This document shows, piece after piece, positions 41,914-51,266 of a stretch of 64,000 nucleotides of DNA. The position numbers were made by a program, and so were the translations under genes. Numbering within the stretch: position 1 is the first letter of the stretch; each line of letters starts with the position of its first letter. This stretch comes from Lysobacter sp. MMG2. Its GTDB lineage: Bacteria; Pseudomonadota; Gammaproteobacteria; Xanthomonadales; Xanthomonadaceae. The notes under the pieces were generated by a model. The model did not search any database and was not told the DNA's origin. It was given only the letters and a program-made list of their open reading frames with translations. The stretch is from positions 1-64,000 of the forward strand of contig NZ_JAERQY020000002.1 of assembly GCF_016735495.2 (NCBI RefSeq), read 5' to 3'.

Positions 41914-42174
41914 TCAATGCCGCTTCGGAATCGTCGGCCCACAGCTGTTGCACCCACCGCAGCTGCCGTCATTCAACGCGGCGGGCGGCGCGATCCAGCG
42001 ACCCACCTTCTGCGCCCATCCGGCGCGACCTTCGCGCACCAGCGGAATGGCGATAGCAATGCGCAGCCGGCGCACTGCGTTCGGGAACTGCCGCTTGGCG
42101 ACGAACCACGCGCTCAGCAGCACCGCCACAGCGATGATCGCGTACTGCGCGAGCAGGCCGGCGTCCATGCTCAT
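41914..42174 (-). CDS. Small Cys-rich membrane protein of the feo operon
   Basis: 86 residues; the ATG at 42174 overlaps the feoB stop (ATGA). One membrane helix (LLAQYAIIAVAVLLSAWFVA) is followed by a basic segment (KRQFPNAVRRLRIAIAIPLVREGR) and a C-terminal cysteine cluster CGGCNSCGP. It occupies the feoC position, but it lacks the winged-helix layout of enterobacterial FeoC. The Cys cluster could bind iron or a small Fe-S centre. It probably assists FeoB; DUF6587-like proteins are the closest family I can suggest. Confidence 0.75.
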   Translation of the reverse strand: MSMDAGLLAQYAIIAVAVLLSAWFVAKRQFPNAVRRLRIAIAIPLVREGRAGWAQKVGRWIAPPAALNDGSCGGCNSCGPTIPKRH

Positions 42175-44042
42175 CCTGCTCCCAGCGCCACGGCGACCTG
42201 GTAGGTCACCAGCGAAGCCAGGTAGGCCAGCCCAAACAGGTAGCCCGCGGAAATCGCGACCTGCTTCCACGAGTTGGTTTCGCGTTTGATGGTCGCCAAC
42301 GTCGAGATGCACTGCGGCGCATAGATGAACCACACCAGCAGCGACAGTGCCGTGGCCAGCGACCAGCCGGTGCTGATGATCGGTTCCAGCGCCTTTGCGG
42401 CGGCATCGTCGTCGACGGCGGAAAGCGCATACACGGTCGCCAGCGACGACACCGCAACCTCGCGCGCAGCCAGGCCCGGGATCAGCGCGATGCAGATCTG
42501 CCAGTTGAAGCCCAGCGGCGCGAACACGGCGGTCATGGCATGGCCGATGCGGCCTGCGAAGCTGTAATCGATGGCCGGGCCGGTCGCGCCCACCGGCGCG
42601 GCCGGGAACGACAGCAGGAACCACAAGAGAATCGTCAGCGCCAGGATGATGCCGCCGACGCGACGCAGGAAAATCCACGCGCGTTCCCACAAGCCGATCA
42701 GCAGGTCGCGCGGATGCGGGATGCGGTACGACGGCAGCTCCAGCATCAACGGGTGCTCGCTTTTGTCGCGGCGCCACTTCTTCATGATCCACGACACCGC
42801 CAGCGCGCTCACGATGCCGGCCACGTACAGGCCGAACAGCACCAGTCCCTGCAGGTTGAACCAGCCAACTTTCTGCGACGGGATGAAGGCCGCGATCAGC
42901 AACGTGTACACCGGCAGACGTGCCGAGCAGGTCATCAGCGGCGCGACCATGATCGTGGCCAGACGGTCGCGCGGGTCCTGGATGGAACGCGTGGCCATGA
43001 TGCCGGGCACCGCGCAGGCGAAGCTCGACAGCAGCGGAATGAACGAGCGGCCCGACAAACCGGCGCCGGCCATCAGCTTGTCGAGCAGAAAGGCCGCGCG
43101 CGGAAGGTAGCCGGACTCTTCCAGCGCCAGGATGAAGGCGAACAGGATCAGGATCTGCGGCAGGAAGACGATGACGCCGCCCAGGCCCGCGATGATGCCG
43201 TCGGTCAACAGGCTCGTCAGCGGCCCTTCCGGCAGCGCGGTGCGCACGGCCGCGCCGAATGCGGCGGTTCCGTCGTCGATCAGGTCCATGATCGGGGTCG
43301 CCCAGGCGAACACCGCCTGGAAGATCAGGAACATCACCACGATCAGCAGAATCAGACCGAGCACCGGATGCAGCAGCCAGCGGTCGAGTGCGTCGTCCAC
43401 CTCGGCGGTGCGGCGCGGCATCGTCACCGCCAGCGACAGCAGGCGGCGCGTTTCGGCATGCAGCGCATCGGGGTCGTGGGCCAACGCTTCGGGCAGATGG
43501 GTGTCGGGTTCGTGGAGCTTCTCGGACACGCGGTCCAGCATCGCCACCAGTTCGCGCGCGCCTCCGTTGCGCACGGCGATCGTCGGCACGACCGGCACGC
43601 CGAGCTCGCGCTCCAGCGCGGCCAGGTCGACTTCGATGCCGCGGCGCTTGGCGGCGTCCATCATGTTGACCGCCAGCACCATCGGCCGGCCGAGTTCGCG
43701 CACTTCCAGCGCGAAGCGAAGGTGCAGGCGCAGGTTGGTCGCGTCGACCACGCACACCAGCACGTCCGGAGTGGGTTCGCCGGGATAGAAGCCGCGGCAG
43801 ACGTCGCGAGCGACGGCCTCGTCCAGGCTCGCCGCGTGCAGGCTGTACGCACCGGGCAGGTCCAGCACCGCGTAGCTGCGGCCGGACGGCGCGTGGAAGC
43901 GGCCTTCCTTGCGCTCCACGGTGACGCCGGCGTAGTTCGCCACCTTCTGCCGGCTGCCGGTGAGCTGGTTGAACAGCGCCGTCTTACCGCAATTGGGGTT
44001 GCCGATCAGCGCGACGCGCACAGCGGTCTCGGCGGCGCTCAT
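42171..44042 (-). CDS. feoB: Ferrous iron transport protein B
   Basis: 623 residues. N-terminal GTPase: G1 GNPNCGKT at 14-21, G3 DLPGAYSL, G4-like NMMD, and a GDP-dissociation helical region. Then the membrane part with Gate motifs (LEESGYLPRAAFLLDKLM, GRSFIPLLSSFACAVPG, LAAREVAVSS). It imports Fe2+ across the inner membrane. Somewhat shorter than the 773-residue E. coli protein, as common outside enterics. Overlaps feoA upstream and the Cys-rich gene downstream by 4 bases each, so a single operon. Confidence 0.96.
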   Translation of the reverse strand: MSAAETAVRVALIGNPNCGKTALFNQLTGSRQKVANYAGVTVERKEGRFHAPSGRSYAVLDLPGAYSLHAASLDEAVARDVCRGFYPGEPTPDVLVCVVDATNLRLHLRFALEVRELGRPMVLAVNMMDAAKRRGIEVDLAALERELGVPVVPTIAVRNGGARELVAMLDRVSEKLHEPDTHLPEALAHDPDALHAETRRLLSLAVTMPRRTAEVDDALDRWLLHPVLGLILLIVVMFLIFQAVFAWATPIMDLIDDGTAAFGAAVRTALPEGPLTSLLTDGIIAGLGGVIVFLPQILILFAFILALEESGYLPRAAFLLDKLMAGAGLSGRSFIPLLSSFACAVPGIMATRSIQDPRDRLATIMVAPLMTCSARLPVYTLLIAAFIPSQKVGWFNLQGLVLFGLYVAGIVSALAVSWIMKKWRRDKSEHPLMLELPSYRIPHPRDLLIGLWERAWIFLRRVGGIILALTILLWFLLSFPAAPVGATGPAIDYSFAGRIGHAMTAVFAPLGFNWQICIALIPGLAAREVAVSSLATVYALSAVDDDAAAKALEPIISTGWSLATALSLLVWFIYAPQCISTLATIKRETNSWKQVAISAGYLFGLAYLASLVTYQVAVALGAG

Positions 44043-44299
44043 GCGGTGGCTCCGGCCGCAGCGCCGTCCAGCGAAACGCGCACGCGCGCCGCTTCACTGC
44101 GACGCAGGGCGAAGCGGGTAAAGCCGACCTGCACCAGCAGCGGCTCCTTCGCGACCGGACCGGCCGCCATGACTTCCACGCGCTCGCCGCGCACGAAGCC
44201 CAGCTCACGCAGGCGGCGGGCGATCGCGTCGTTCGGCGCCTGGTCTTCGACGGTGTCGACGGTGGCGGCAGTGCGGCGTGGCAGTTCGGACAGCTTCAA
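44039..44299 (-). CDS. feoA: Ferrous iron transport protein A
   Basis: 86 residues; SH3-like FeoA fold (MKLSELPRR, IARRLRELGFVRGERVEVMAAGPVAKEPLLVQVG, FALRRSEAARVRV). It supports FeoB. The stop overlaps the feoB start (ATGA). A Fur-box-like palindrome 53 bases upstream of the ATG suggests iron repression. Confidence 0.95.
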   Translation of the reverse strand: MKLSELPRRTAATVDTVEDQAPNDAIARRLRELGFVRGERVEVMAAGPVAKEPLLVQVGFTRFALRRSEAARVRVSLDGAAAGATA

Positions 44300-44351
44300 G
44301 GTTCACCTGCAGGCCAGCCCCGGCGGCGTGCGTCCGGGCCTCGGCACCAAA

Positions 44352-44366
44352 TGGGAATCGTTCTCG
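44352..44366 (-). promoter_or_regulatory. Putative Fur box of the feo operon
   Basis: TGGGAAT-C-GTTCTCG compared with the 7-1-7 Fur pattern TGAGAAT-N-ATTCTCA: 11 of 14 arm positions fit. It lies 53 bases upstream of feoA and about 95 upstream of the divergent hydratase gene, where iron-bound Fur would block the feo promoter. Confidence 0.65.
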
Positions 44367-44461
44367 ATTGTAGCACTCCGGGCCTCGCCGCAACCTTCGT
44401 CGCACGGCGCCCGGAGGGCAGCGGCTATCATTCGCCAGACTCCAACAAGCGTCCGGGCCCG

Positions 44462-45244
44462 ATGACCAACCCGCTGTTGAACCTGCGCGAAGGCCCCGTC
44501 GCCCGGCTGCGCCTGAACCGTCCCGAGCTGCACAACGCCTTCGACGCCATGCTGATCGCCGCGCTCACCGGCGCGCTGGAGGCGGTGGCCGAGGACGACA
44601 GTGTCCGGGTGGTGGTGCTGGAAGGGGAAGGGCTTTCGTTCTCGGCCGGCGCCGACCTCAACTGGATGCGCGGCATGGCCGCCGCCAGCGAGGCGGAGAA
44701 CCGCACCGACGCGCTCGCCCTCGCCCGTCTGATGCGCCTGCTCGACGAACTCCCCCGCCCCACCGTCGCCCGTGTGCAGGGCGCGGCCTTCGGCGGCGGC
44801 GTCGGGCTGGTGGCCTGCTGCGACATCGCCATCGCCTCCACGGAGGCGAAGTTCGGCCTGACCGAAAGCAAGCTCGGCCTGCTGCCGGCGGTGATCTCGC
44901 CCTACGTCATCGATGCGATCGGTCCGCGCCAGGCGCGGCGTTGGTTCGCCACGGCCGAAATCTTCGATGCAGCCACCGCACTGAGCATCGGCCTGCTGCA
45001 TCAGGTGGTGCCGGCCGACGGCCTGGACGCGGCAGTGCAGCGCCAGGTCGACCTGCTGCTCAAGGCCGGCCCGTGCGCCAGCGCGCAGGCCAAGTCGCTG
45101 GTGCGGCGCGTGGCGTTCGAACGCGACCGCAATCGCCTGGATGCCGACAACGCCGACCTGATCGCCCGCCTGCGCGTGTCCGACGAAGGCCAGGAAGGCC
45201 TCGGTGCGTTCCTGGACAAGCGCAAGCCGCGCTGGACCCAATAA
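44462..45244 (+). CDS. liuC: Enoyl-CoA hydratase family, probable methylglutaconyl-CoA hydratase
   Basis: 260 residues from the ATG at 44462. Crotonase fold: NRPELHNAFDAMLI, oxyanion-hole FSAGADLNWMRGM, and VQGAAFGGGVGLVACCDIAIAS. FGLTESKLGLLPAVISPYVI carries the catalytic-region Glu. Position just before the liu carboxylase alpha and HMG-CoA lyase genes identifies the substrate as 3-methylglutaconyl-CoA, hydrated to HMG-CoA (EC 4.2.1.18). First gene of a tight operon 44462-48583; divergent from feoA. Confidence 0.88.
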   Translation: MTNPLLNLREGPVARLRLNRPELHNAFDAMLIAALTGALEAVAEDDSVRVVVLEGEGLSFSAGADLNWMRGMAAASEAENRTDALALARLMRLLDELPRPTVARVQGAAFGGGVGLVACCDIAIASTEAKFGLTESKLGLLPAVISPYVIDAIGPRQARRWFATAEIFDAATALSIGLLHQVVPADGLDAAVQRQVDLLLKAGPCASAQAKSLVRRVAFERDRNRLDADNADLIARLRVSDEGQEGLGAFLDKRKPRWTQ

Positions 45245-45265
45245 AGGCATGACGAGGACACGAAC

Positions 45266-45652
45266 ATGATCGACCACATGGGCGTCACCGTTTCCGACTA
45301 CGCACACGCACGCGCCTTCTACGAACGCGTGCTGGGCGTGCTGGACTACGAAATCGTCATGGACGTGACGAAGGAGCAGACCGGCGGCTACGAAGGTTGC
45401 GGCTTCGGCCCGACCGGCAAGCCGGCGTTCTGGATCGGCACCGGCGCCACCGCCACCACCGGCGTGCACGTCGCCTTCGTCGCCGCCACGCGCAAGGCGG
45501 TCGACGAGTTCCACGCCATCGCCCTGCAGCACGGCGCGCGCGACAACGGCGCGCCGGGCCTGCGCCCGCATTACCACCCGAACTATTACGGCGCCTACGT
45601 CATCGACTTCGACGGCAACAACCTCGAAGCCGTCTGCCACAGCCCAGAGTGA
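45266..45652 (+). CDS. VOC/glyoxalase-family protein in the liu operon
   Basis: 128 residues, a single VOC unit: MIDHMGVTVSDYAHARAFYERVLG with the first His ligand, HVAFVAATRKAVDEFHAIALQHG, and YYGAYVIDFDGNNLEAVCH with the terminal Glu. It lies 21 bases after liuC and 4 bases before the carboxylase alpha gene, so it is co-transcribed. The reaction is unknown; VOC proteins include lyases, epimerases and dioxygenases. A CoA-ester epimerase or a repair or detoxifying role within the pathway is possible. Confidence 0.8.
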   Translation: MIDHMGVTVSDYAHARAFYERVLGVLDYEIVMDVTKEQTGGYEGCGFGPTGKPAFWIGTGATATTGVHVAFVAATRKAVDEFHAIALQHGARDNGAPGLRPHYHPNYYGAYVIDFDGNNLEAVCHSPE

Positions 45653-45656
45653 GTGC

Positions 45657-47678
45657 ATGTTCGACAAGATCCTGATCGCCAACCGCGGCGAGATCGCCTG
45701 CCGCGTCATCCGCACCTGCCGCCGCCTGGGCATCCGCACCGTCGCCGTGTACTCGGATGCCGATGCCGACGCGCAGCACGTGCGCCAGGCCGACGAGGCA
45801 TTCCACATCGGCGGCCCGCGCCCGCAGGAAAGCTACCTGCGCGGCGAGGCCATCATCGAGGTCGCGCTCAAGTCCGGCGCGAAGGCGATCCATCCCGGCT
45901 ACGGCTTCCTCAGCGAGAACGCCGACTTCGCCGATGCGGTGGAAGCCGCCGGCCTGGTGTTCATCGGCCCGAAGGCCGCATCGATGCGCAAGATGGGCAG
46001 CAAGGCCGGCGCGAAGGACCTGATGCAGGCGGCGGGCGTGCCGGTCGTGCCCGGCTACACCGGCGAAGACCAGGCGCCCGATCGCCTGCAACGCGAGGCC
46101 GACGCCATCGGTTATCCGCTGATGATCAAGGCCGCGCACGGCGGCGGCGGCAAAGGCATGCGCATCGTTCGCGACAGCGGTGAGTTCGCCGCGAACCTGC
46201 AAAGCTGCCAGCGCGAAGCGGCCAACGCCTTCGGCCGCGACCGCGTCCTGCTGGAACGCTACGTCGAACAGCCGCGCCACATCGAGATCCAGGTCTTCGC
46301 CGACGCGCACGGCCACGCGATCCACCTCAACGAACGCGAATGCTCCGCCCAGCGCCGCTACCAGAAGGTGCTGGAGGAATCGCCCTCGCCCTTCCTCACG
46401 CCACAGCTGCGCCACGCGATGGGCGATGCGGCCGTGCTGGCCGCGCGCGCGATCGACTACGTCAACGCGGGCACGGTGGAGTTCATCGTCGGCCAGGACG
46501 GCGGCTTCTACTTCATGGAGATCAACACGCGCCTGCAGGTGGAGCATCCCGTCACCGAAATGGTGACCGGACTCGACCTGGTCGAATGGCAGCTGCGCGT
46601 CGCCGCGGGCGAACCCCTGCCGCTGGCGCAGGAGGCCATCGCGCAGGACGGCCACGCGATCGAAGTGCGCCTGTACGCGGAGGATCCGGAAGCCGGCTTC
46701 CTGCCGGGTTCGGGCCGCCTGGAACGCCTGCGCCTGCCCGCACCGGGCGAAGGCGTGCGCATCGATTCGGGCGTCGTCGAAGGCGACACCGTCACGATCT
46801 TCTACGACCCGATGATCGCCAAGCTCATCGTTCACGCCGAAGACCGCCCCGCCGCACTGGCGAAGCTGCGCGCGGCGCTGGCGGCGTGCGACATCGCCGG
46901 GCCGAAGTCGAACATCGAGTTCCTCGAACGGCTGACGCGTCACCCCGTCGTGGTCGAAGGCCGCATCGACACGGGTTACCTCGACCGCCATCTGGACGAG
47001 TTCATGCCGTCCCCCGGCGAGGACGACGCCGACCTCTTGCTGGCCGCGGCCACCGCGCAACTGCTCGCGCAGGAAGGCGACACGCGCAGGCTGGCGGCCG
47101 CTTCGACCGATCCGAGCTCGCCCTGGGCCATCGCCGACGGTTGGCGCCTGGGGCACGGCGGCCACCGCAGCCTGGCCTTCCTGCAGGGCGAGACCCGCCA
47201 CGAGCTGCACGCGCAGGGCGCGGGCGGGGTTTACCGGATCGAGCTGCAGGGCCGCTCCCATGCGGTCGAAGGGGCTCGCATCGGGCCCGACGGCGCGCTC
47301 AGCCTGCGCATTGGCGGACATGGACGCCGCTTTACGTTTGAACTGGATACGCTGGCCGAAGGACGCCAGCGGCTGGTGGTGCACGACGGCGAACGTCGCC
47401 TGCGCCTGCTGGGGGTCCCGATGTATCGTCATGAGCGCAGCAGTGCCGGCAATGCCGGTCACCAGGTGCTCGCACCGATGCCCGGGCGCGTGGTGCTGGT
47501 CAGGACGGCCGAGGGCGATACCGTGGAGGCCGGACAGGAGCTGATGGTGATCGAGGCGATGAAGATGGAGCTGAGCCTGAAGGCGCCCCGCGCCGGCAAG
47601 GTCGCGCAGGTGCGCGCGGCCAGCGGCGACTTCGTCGAGGCCGACGCCGTGCTCGTCTCCCTCGACCAGACCGCATGA
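45657..47678 (+). CDS. liuD: Methylcrotonyl-CoA carboxylase alpha subunit (biotin carboxylase/BCCP)
   Basis: 673 residues. Biotin carboxylase domain (1 to about 450): [67 protein letters not shown] and [18 protein letters not shown]. The C-terminal carrier domain has the biotinylated lysine (Lys636) in EAMKMEL. With the beta subunit at 38698 it forms 3-methylcrotonyl-CoA carboxylase (EC 6.4.1.4). The stop overlaps the HMG-CoA lyase ATG (ATGA). Confidence 0.94.
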   Translation: MFDKILIANRGEIACRVIRTCRRLGIRTVAVYSDADADAQHVRQADEAFHIGGPRPQESYLRGEAIIEVALKSGAKAIHPGYGFLSENADFADAVEAAGLVFIGPKAASMRKMGSKAGAKDLMQAAGVPVVPGYTGEDQAPDRLQREADAIGYPLMIKAAHGGGGKGMRIVRDSGEFAANLQSCQREAANAFGRDRVLLERYVEQPRHIEIQVFADAHGHAIHLNERECSAQRRYQKVLEESPSPFLTPQLRHAMGDAAVLAARAIDYVNAGTVEFIVGQDGGFYFMEINTRLQVEHPVTEMVTGLDLVEWQLRVAAGEPLPLAQEAIAQDGHAIEVRLYAEDPEAGFLPGSGRLERLRLPAPGEGVRIDSGVVEGDTVTIFYDPMIAKLIVHAEDRPAALAKLRAALAACDIAGPKSNIEFLERLTRHPVVVEGRIDTGYLDRHLDEFMPSPGEDDADLLLAAATAQLLAQEGDTRRLAAASTDPSSPWAIADGWRLGHGGHRSLAFLQGETRHELHAQGAGGVYRIELQGRSHAVEGARIGPDGALSLRIGGHGRRFTFELDTLAEGRQRLVVHDGERRLRLLGVPMYRHERSSAGNAGHQVLAPMPGRVVLVRTAEGDTVEAGQELMVIEAMKMELSLKAPRAGKVAQVRAASGDFVEADAVLVSLDQTA

Positions 47679-48583
47679 GCGAGGCCGCCATGAAGCCCGC
47701 CGTCCGCATCGTCGAAGTCGGCCCGCGCGACGGGTTGCAGAACGAGAAGGCGACCATCGCCACCGCCGACAAGATCGCGCTGATCGACCGCCTGTCCGAC
47801 ACCGGCCTGCGCAGCATCGAAGCGACGAGTTTCGTCAGCCCCAAGTGGGTGCCGCAGCTGGCCGACGCGGCCGAGGTCTTCACCGGCATCCACCGCCAGC
47901 CGGGCGTGCACTACCCCGTGCTGGTGCCGAACGAACAGGGCTACGAACGCGCACGCGCCGTCGGCGTGGAGGAGATCGCGGTGTTCACCGCGGCGTCGGA
48001 AGCGTTCAATCGCAAGAACATCAACGCCGGCATCGACGAATCGCTGGAGCGTTTCAGGCCGGTGATGGAGCGCGCGCGCGCCGACGGCGTCGCCGTGCGC
48101 GGTTACGTCTCCACCGTGCTCGGCTGCCCCTACCAGGGCGACGTGCCGCTGAGCGACGTCGTGCGCGTGGCGCGGGCCCTGCACGAAATGGGCTGCTACG
48201 AGATCTCGCTCGGCGACACCATCGGCGTCGGCACGCCGGGCAAGGCGCGCGCGATGCTGCTGGCGGTGGCGGCGGAAGTGCCGATCAACGCGTTAGCCGT
48301 GCACTTCCACGACACCTACGGGCAGGCGCTGGCGAACGTGCTCGCCTGCCTGGAAGAAGGCGTGGCGGTGGTCGACTCGGCGGTCTCGGGCACGGGTGGC
48401 TGCCCGTACGCGAAGGGCGCCAGCGGGAACGTCGCAACCGAGGACGTGGTGTACATGCTGCATGGCCTGGGGATCGAGACTGGAATCGACCTGGCGAAAC
48501 TGGCCGACACCGGCCGCTGGCTCGCGACGCTGCTCGGGCGCGATACCGGCAGCAAGGTCGCCAAGGCCCTGGCGGCGGCGTGA
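47675..48583 (+). CDS. liuE: Hydroxymethylglutaryl-CoA lyase
   Basis: 302 residues (an ATG at 47690 is an alternative start). DRE-TIM barrel: [57 protein letters not shown] and the HMG-CoA lyase signature [16 protein letters not shown] with the active-site Cys. It splits HMG-CoA to acetyl-CoA and acetoacetate (EC 4.1.3.4). Last gene of the liuC-VOC-liuD-liuE operon; the next gene begins 15 bases later but has an unrelated function. Confidence 0.95.
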   Translation: MSEAAMKPAVRIVEVGPRDGLQNEKATIATADKIALIDRLSDTGLRSIEATSFVSPKWVPQLADAAEVFTGIHRQPGVHYPVLVPNEQGYERARAVGVEEIAVFTAASEAFNRKNINAGIDESLERFRPVMERARADGVAVRGYVSTVLGCPYQGDVPLSDVVRVARALHEMGCYEISLGDTIGVGTPGKARAMLLAVAAEVPINALAVHFHDTYGQALANVLACLEEGVAVVDSAVSGTGGCPYAKGASGNVATEDVVYMLHGLGIETGIDLAKLADTGRWLATLLGRDTGSKVAKALAAA

Positions 48584-48598
48584 CCTGACGAGACCCCG

Positions 48599-51187
48599 AT
48601 GACACACCGCACGCCAGCGCAGGAGCTTCCCGGCACACCGGCCTATCCCGAGCCGGCGGACGCGAAAGCCACGCTGGCGGCGCTGGAACAGGCGTTGCGC
48701 GACAACGCGATCACACCCGCGACACGCACGTTGCTGCAACAGGCACACGACGCCCTGACCCGGACGCTGGCCGACTGCGAAGCCGAACGCCAGCGCTACC
48801 GCAGCCTCTTCGACGCCGTACCCGATCCGGTCAGCATCATCGCCTGGGACGGCACCGTGCTCGACCTCAACCGCGCCGGCATGGATGCCTACCGCCGCCC
48901 GCGCGAGGAGATCATCGGCCAGCCGATCGAGACGCTGAACCCCGACCTGCCGCAGGACCACATGGCGCCGGTGTGGGAGACGCTCAACCGCGGCGGCACC
49001 TACGTGGTCGAGGTGACCAACATGCGCGGCGACGGCACGCGCTTCCCGGTGGAAGTGCACACCGCCGGGCTCACCTTCGATGGACGCAAGGCGATGGTCG
49101 CCGTCGCGCGCGACCTCAGCAGCCGCCACACCGCCGAACTGCGTTACCGCGAGCTGATGGAAGCCATCGACCGCGGCATCGTCGTGCAGGACGCCGACAT
49201 GCAGGTGGTGTACGCCAACGTCGCCGCGATGAAGATCCTCAGCATCGCCGACGGCGAATCGGTCAACGATGCGCTGCATCCCGACAACTGGCTCGTCGTC
49301 GACGAACGCGGCCGCCAGATGCCGCCGGAGCGCTACCCGTCGCAGCGCGCGTTGCAGACCGGCCGCATCATCGAGAGCACCGTGCTCGGCCTGTACCACC
49401 GCGCACGCCAGCAGCTGATGTGGATGTCGGTGACTTCGGTGCCGCAGTTTCCGCCCGGCGGCGACAAGCCGCAGCAGGTGCTCTCGCTGTTCTCCGACGT
49501 GACCACGCTCAAGCGCGACAGCACCCTGTTCGATCGCGCGCAGAGCATGGCGCACATCGGCGGCTGGGAATGGGACGTCGCGCCGGATCGGCTGTACCTC
49601 ACGCACGAAGGACAACGCATCCTCGGCCACCGTCCGCCGCCGGAGACGATCGAAGGCATGCTTTCGTGCCTGCGCCACGACGACCGCGACCGCCTGCGCG
49701 CCGCGCTCGGCCAGGCGATTTCCTTCGGCCGCAACTTCGACCTGGAAGTCCAGGGCCATCGCGCCGACGGTCGCGCGTTCTGGGTGCGCGTGATCGGCGA
49801 GGCCGAGGCCGGCGATCCGCTCAACTCGCGCCTGACCGGCACGCTGCAGGACATCACCGAGCGCAAGCACGACGAAGAAAGCCTGCGCGTGCAGGCGCGC
49901 AGCGATCCGCTCACCGGCCTGCTCAATCGCGACGCCGTGCTGGCCGAATTGGAGAGCCGCCTCGACGACCCGCTGCGTTCGCAACTGGCCGTGCTGTACG
50001 TCGACCTGGATCGCTTCAAGGTGGTCAACGATGTGCTCGGCCATGCCGCGGGCGACCGTCTGCTCGCCTCGGCGGCGCGGCGCATCCAGCGCGCGATCGG
50101 CAGCGAAGGGTTGATCGCGCGCTTCGGCGGCGACGAGTTCCTGATCCTGTGCGACGCCGGCAGCGATCCCTCGCGTCCGGAGCGCCTGGCCGACGCGATC
50201 CTGGAGATCTTCGGCGACAGTTTCCGCCTGGACGGCGAAGAGTTCAGCATCACCGCCTCCATCGGCATCGCGCAGGCACCGCTAGACGGCGTGCGTTCGC
50301 AGCAGCTGATCCAGAGCGCCGACGTGGCGATGTACGACAGCAAGCGCCGCGGCCGCAACGGCTGGCAGACCTTCACGCCGGAACTGGCCGAACAGCAACT
50401 GCATCGCCTGCAGCTGGAAACGCACCTGCGCCGCGCGGTCAACAACGACGAATTCCATCTCGTCTACCAACCGCAGGTGGACATGCGCAACGGCGAAGTC
50501 ACCGCGGTCGAAGCGCTGATCCGCTGGCGCAACCATTCCCTGGGCGAGATCCGCCCGGACAAGTTCATCGACCACGCCGAGACCACCGGCGACATCGTCG
50601 GCATCGGCGACTGGGTGCTCAACGAGGCCTGCCGCCAAATGCGCGACTGGCAGGACGCCGGGCTGAAGGTGCCGCGCGTGGCGGTGAATGTTTCCTACCG
50701 CCAGTTCCTCGGCGAAGACCTGGCGAGCACCGTGAGCGCCGTCCTGTCCGAATACGGCCTGCCCGGCCATGCGCTGGAACTGGAGTTCACCGAGCGCGTG
50801 CTGATCGAGGACGCGCCCGACACGCTGCGCACCTTCGCCGCGCTGCGACAGCTGGGCGTGATCCTGACCATCGACGATTTCGGCGAGGCCTACAGCGCGT
50901 TGAACTACCTGCGCCGGCTGCCCATCCACGGGCTCAAGCTGAGCCAGCTGTTCGTGCAGGGCGTCCCGGACAACCAGTCCGACGTGGCCGTCTGCCAGGC
51001 CGTCACCGGCATCGCCCGCAGCCTGGGGCTGGCGCTGGTCGCCGAGGGTGTGGAGACGGAAGAGCACCGCGGTTTCCTGCTCGACCTGGGCGTGCATGTG
51101 GGCCAGGGCTTCCTGTTCGCGCCCGGCCTGACACCGGAAGAAATCCGCGAGACCTACCGCACGCCGGGAATGAACAGCCGCCGCTAG
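48599..51187 (+). CDS. PAS-GGDEF-EAL cyclic-di-GMP signalling protein
   Basis: 862 residues, cytoplasmic. A helical N-terminus, then PAS domains (about 65-190 FDAVPDPVSIIAWDGTVLDLN; about 190-310; about 315-420 with a PAC-like end LTGTLQDITERK). The GGDEF domain is intact at about 508-513 (FGGDEF), so diguanylate cyclase activity is plausible. The EAL domain keeps EAL near 637 and DDFG near 759, and VAVNVSYRQF, LK and AEGVETEEH. However, the loop after DDFG reads EAYSAL instead of the usual TGYSSL, and KID is KLS, removing an Asp. Phosphodiesterase activity may be weak. It follows liuE by 15 bases. Confidence 0.92.
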   Translation: MTHRTPAQELPGTPAYPEPADAKATLAALEQALRDNAITPATRTLLQQAHDALTRTLADCEAERQRYRSLFDAVPDPVSIIAWDGTVLDLNRAGMDAYRRPREEIIGQPIETLNPDLPQDHMAPVWETLNRGGTYVVEVTNMRGDGTRFPVEVHTAGLTFDGRKAMVAVARDLSSRHTAELRYRELMEAIDRGIVVQDADMQVVYANVAAMKILSIADGESVNDALHPDNWLVVDERGRQMPPERYPSQRALQTGRIIESTVLGLYHRARQQLMWMSVTSVPQFPPGGDKPQQVLSLFSDVTTLKRDSTLFDRAQSMAHIGGWEWDVAPDRLYLTHEGQRILGHRPPPETIEGMLSCLRHDDRDRLRAALGQAISFGRNFDLEVQGHRADGRAFWVRVIGEAEAGDPLNSRLTGTLQDITERKHDEESLRVQARSDPLTGLLNRDAVLAELESRLDDPLRSQLAVLYVDLDRFKVVNDVLGHAAGDRLLASAARRIQRAIGSEGLIARFGGDEFLILCDAGSDPSRPERLADAILEIFGDSFRLDGEEFSITASIGIAQAPLDGVRSQQLIQSADVAMYDSKRRGRNGWQTFTPELAEQQLHRLQLETHLRRAVNNDEFHLVYQPQVDMRNGEVTAVEALIRWRNHSLGEIRPDKFIDHAETTGDIVGIGDWVLNEACRQMRDWQDAGLKVPRVAVNVSYRQFLGEDLASTVSAVLSEYGLPGHALELEFTERVLIEDAPDTLRTFAALRQLGVILTIDDFGEAYSALNYLRRLPIHGLKLSQLFVQGVPDNQSDVAVCQAVTGIARSLGLALVAEGVETEEHRGFLLDLGVHVGQGFLFAPGLTPEEIRETYRTPGMNSRR

Positions 51188-51266
51188 GCGCGCGGCGGCC
51201 GGTTCGCGGCCGGAGCGGGCCCCGCGTCCGGTAAGATCCCGCCTTTCCGCGTCCTGGACCCGACCC

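Noticed and set aside
45600-47462. 620-codon minus-strand frame opposite the carboxylase alpha gene
   Set aside because: No recognisable domain; the plus strand encodes an intact biotin carboxylase with BCCP.
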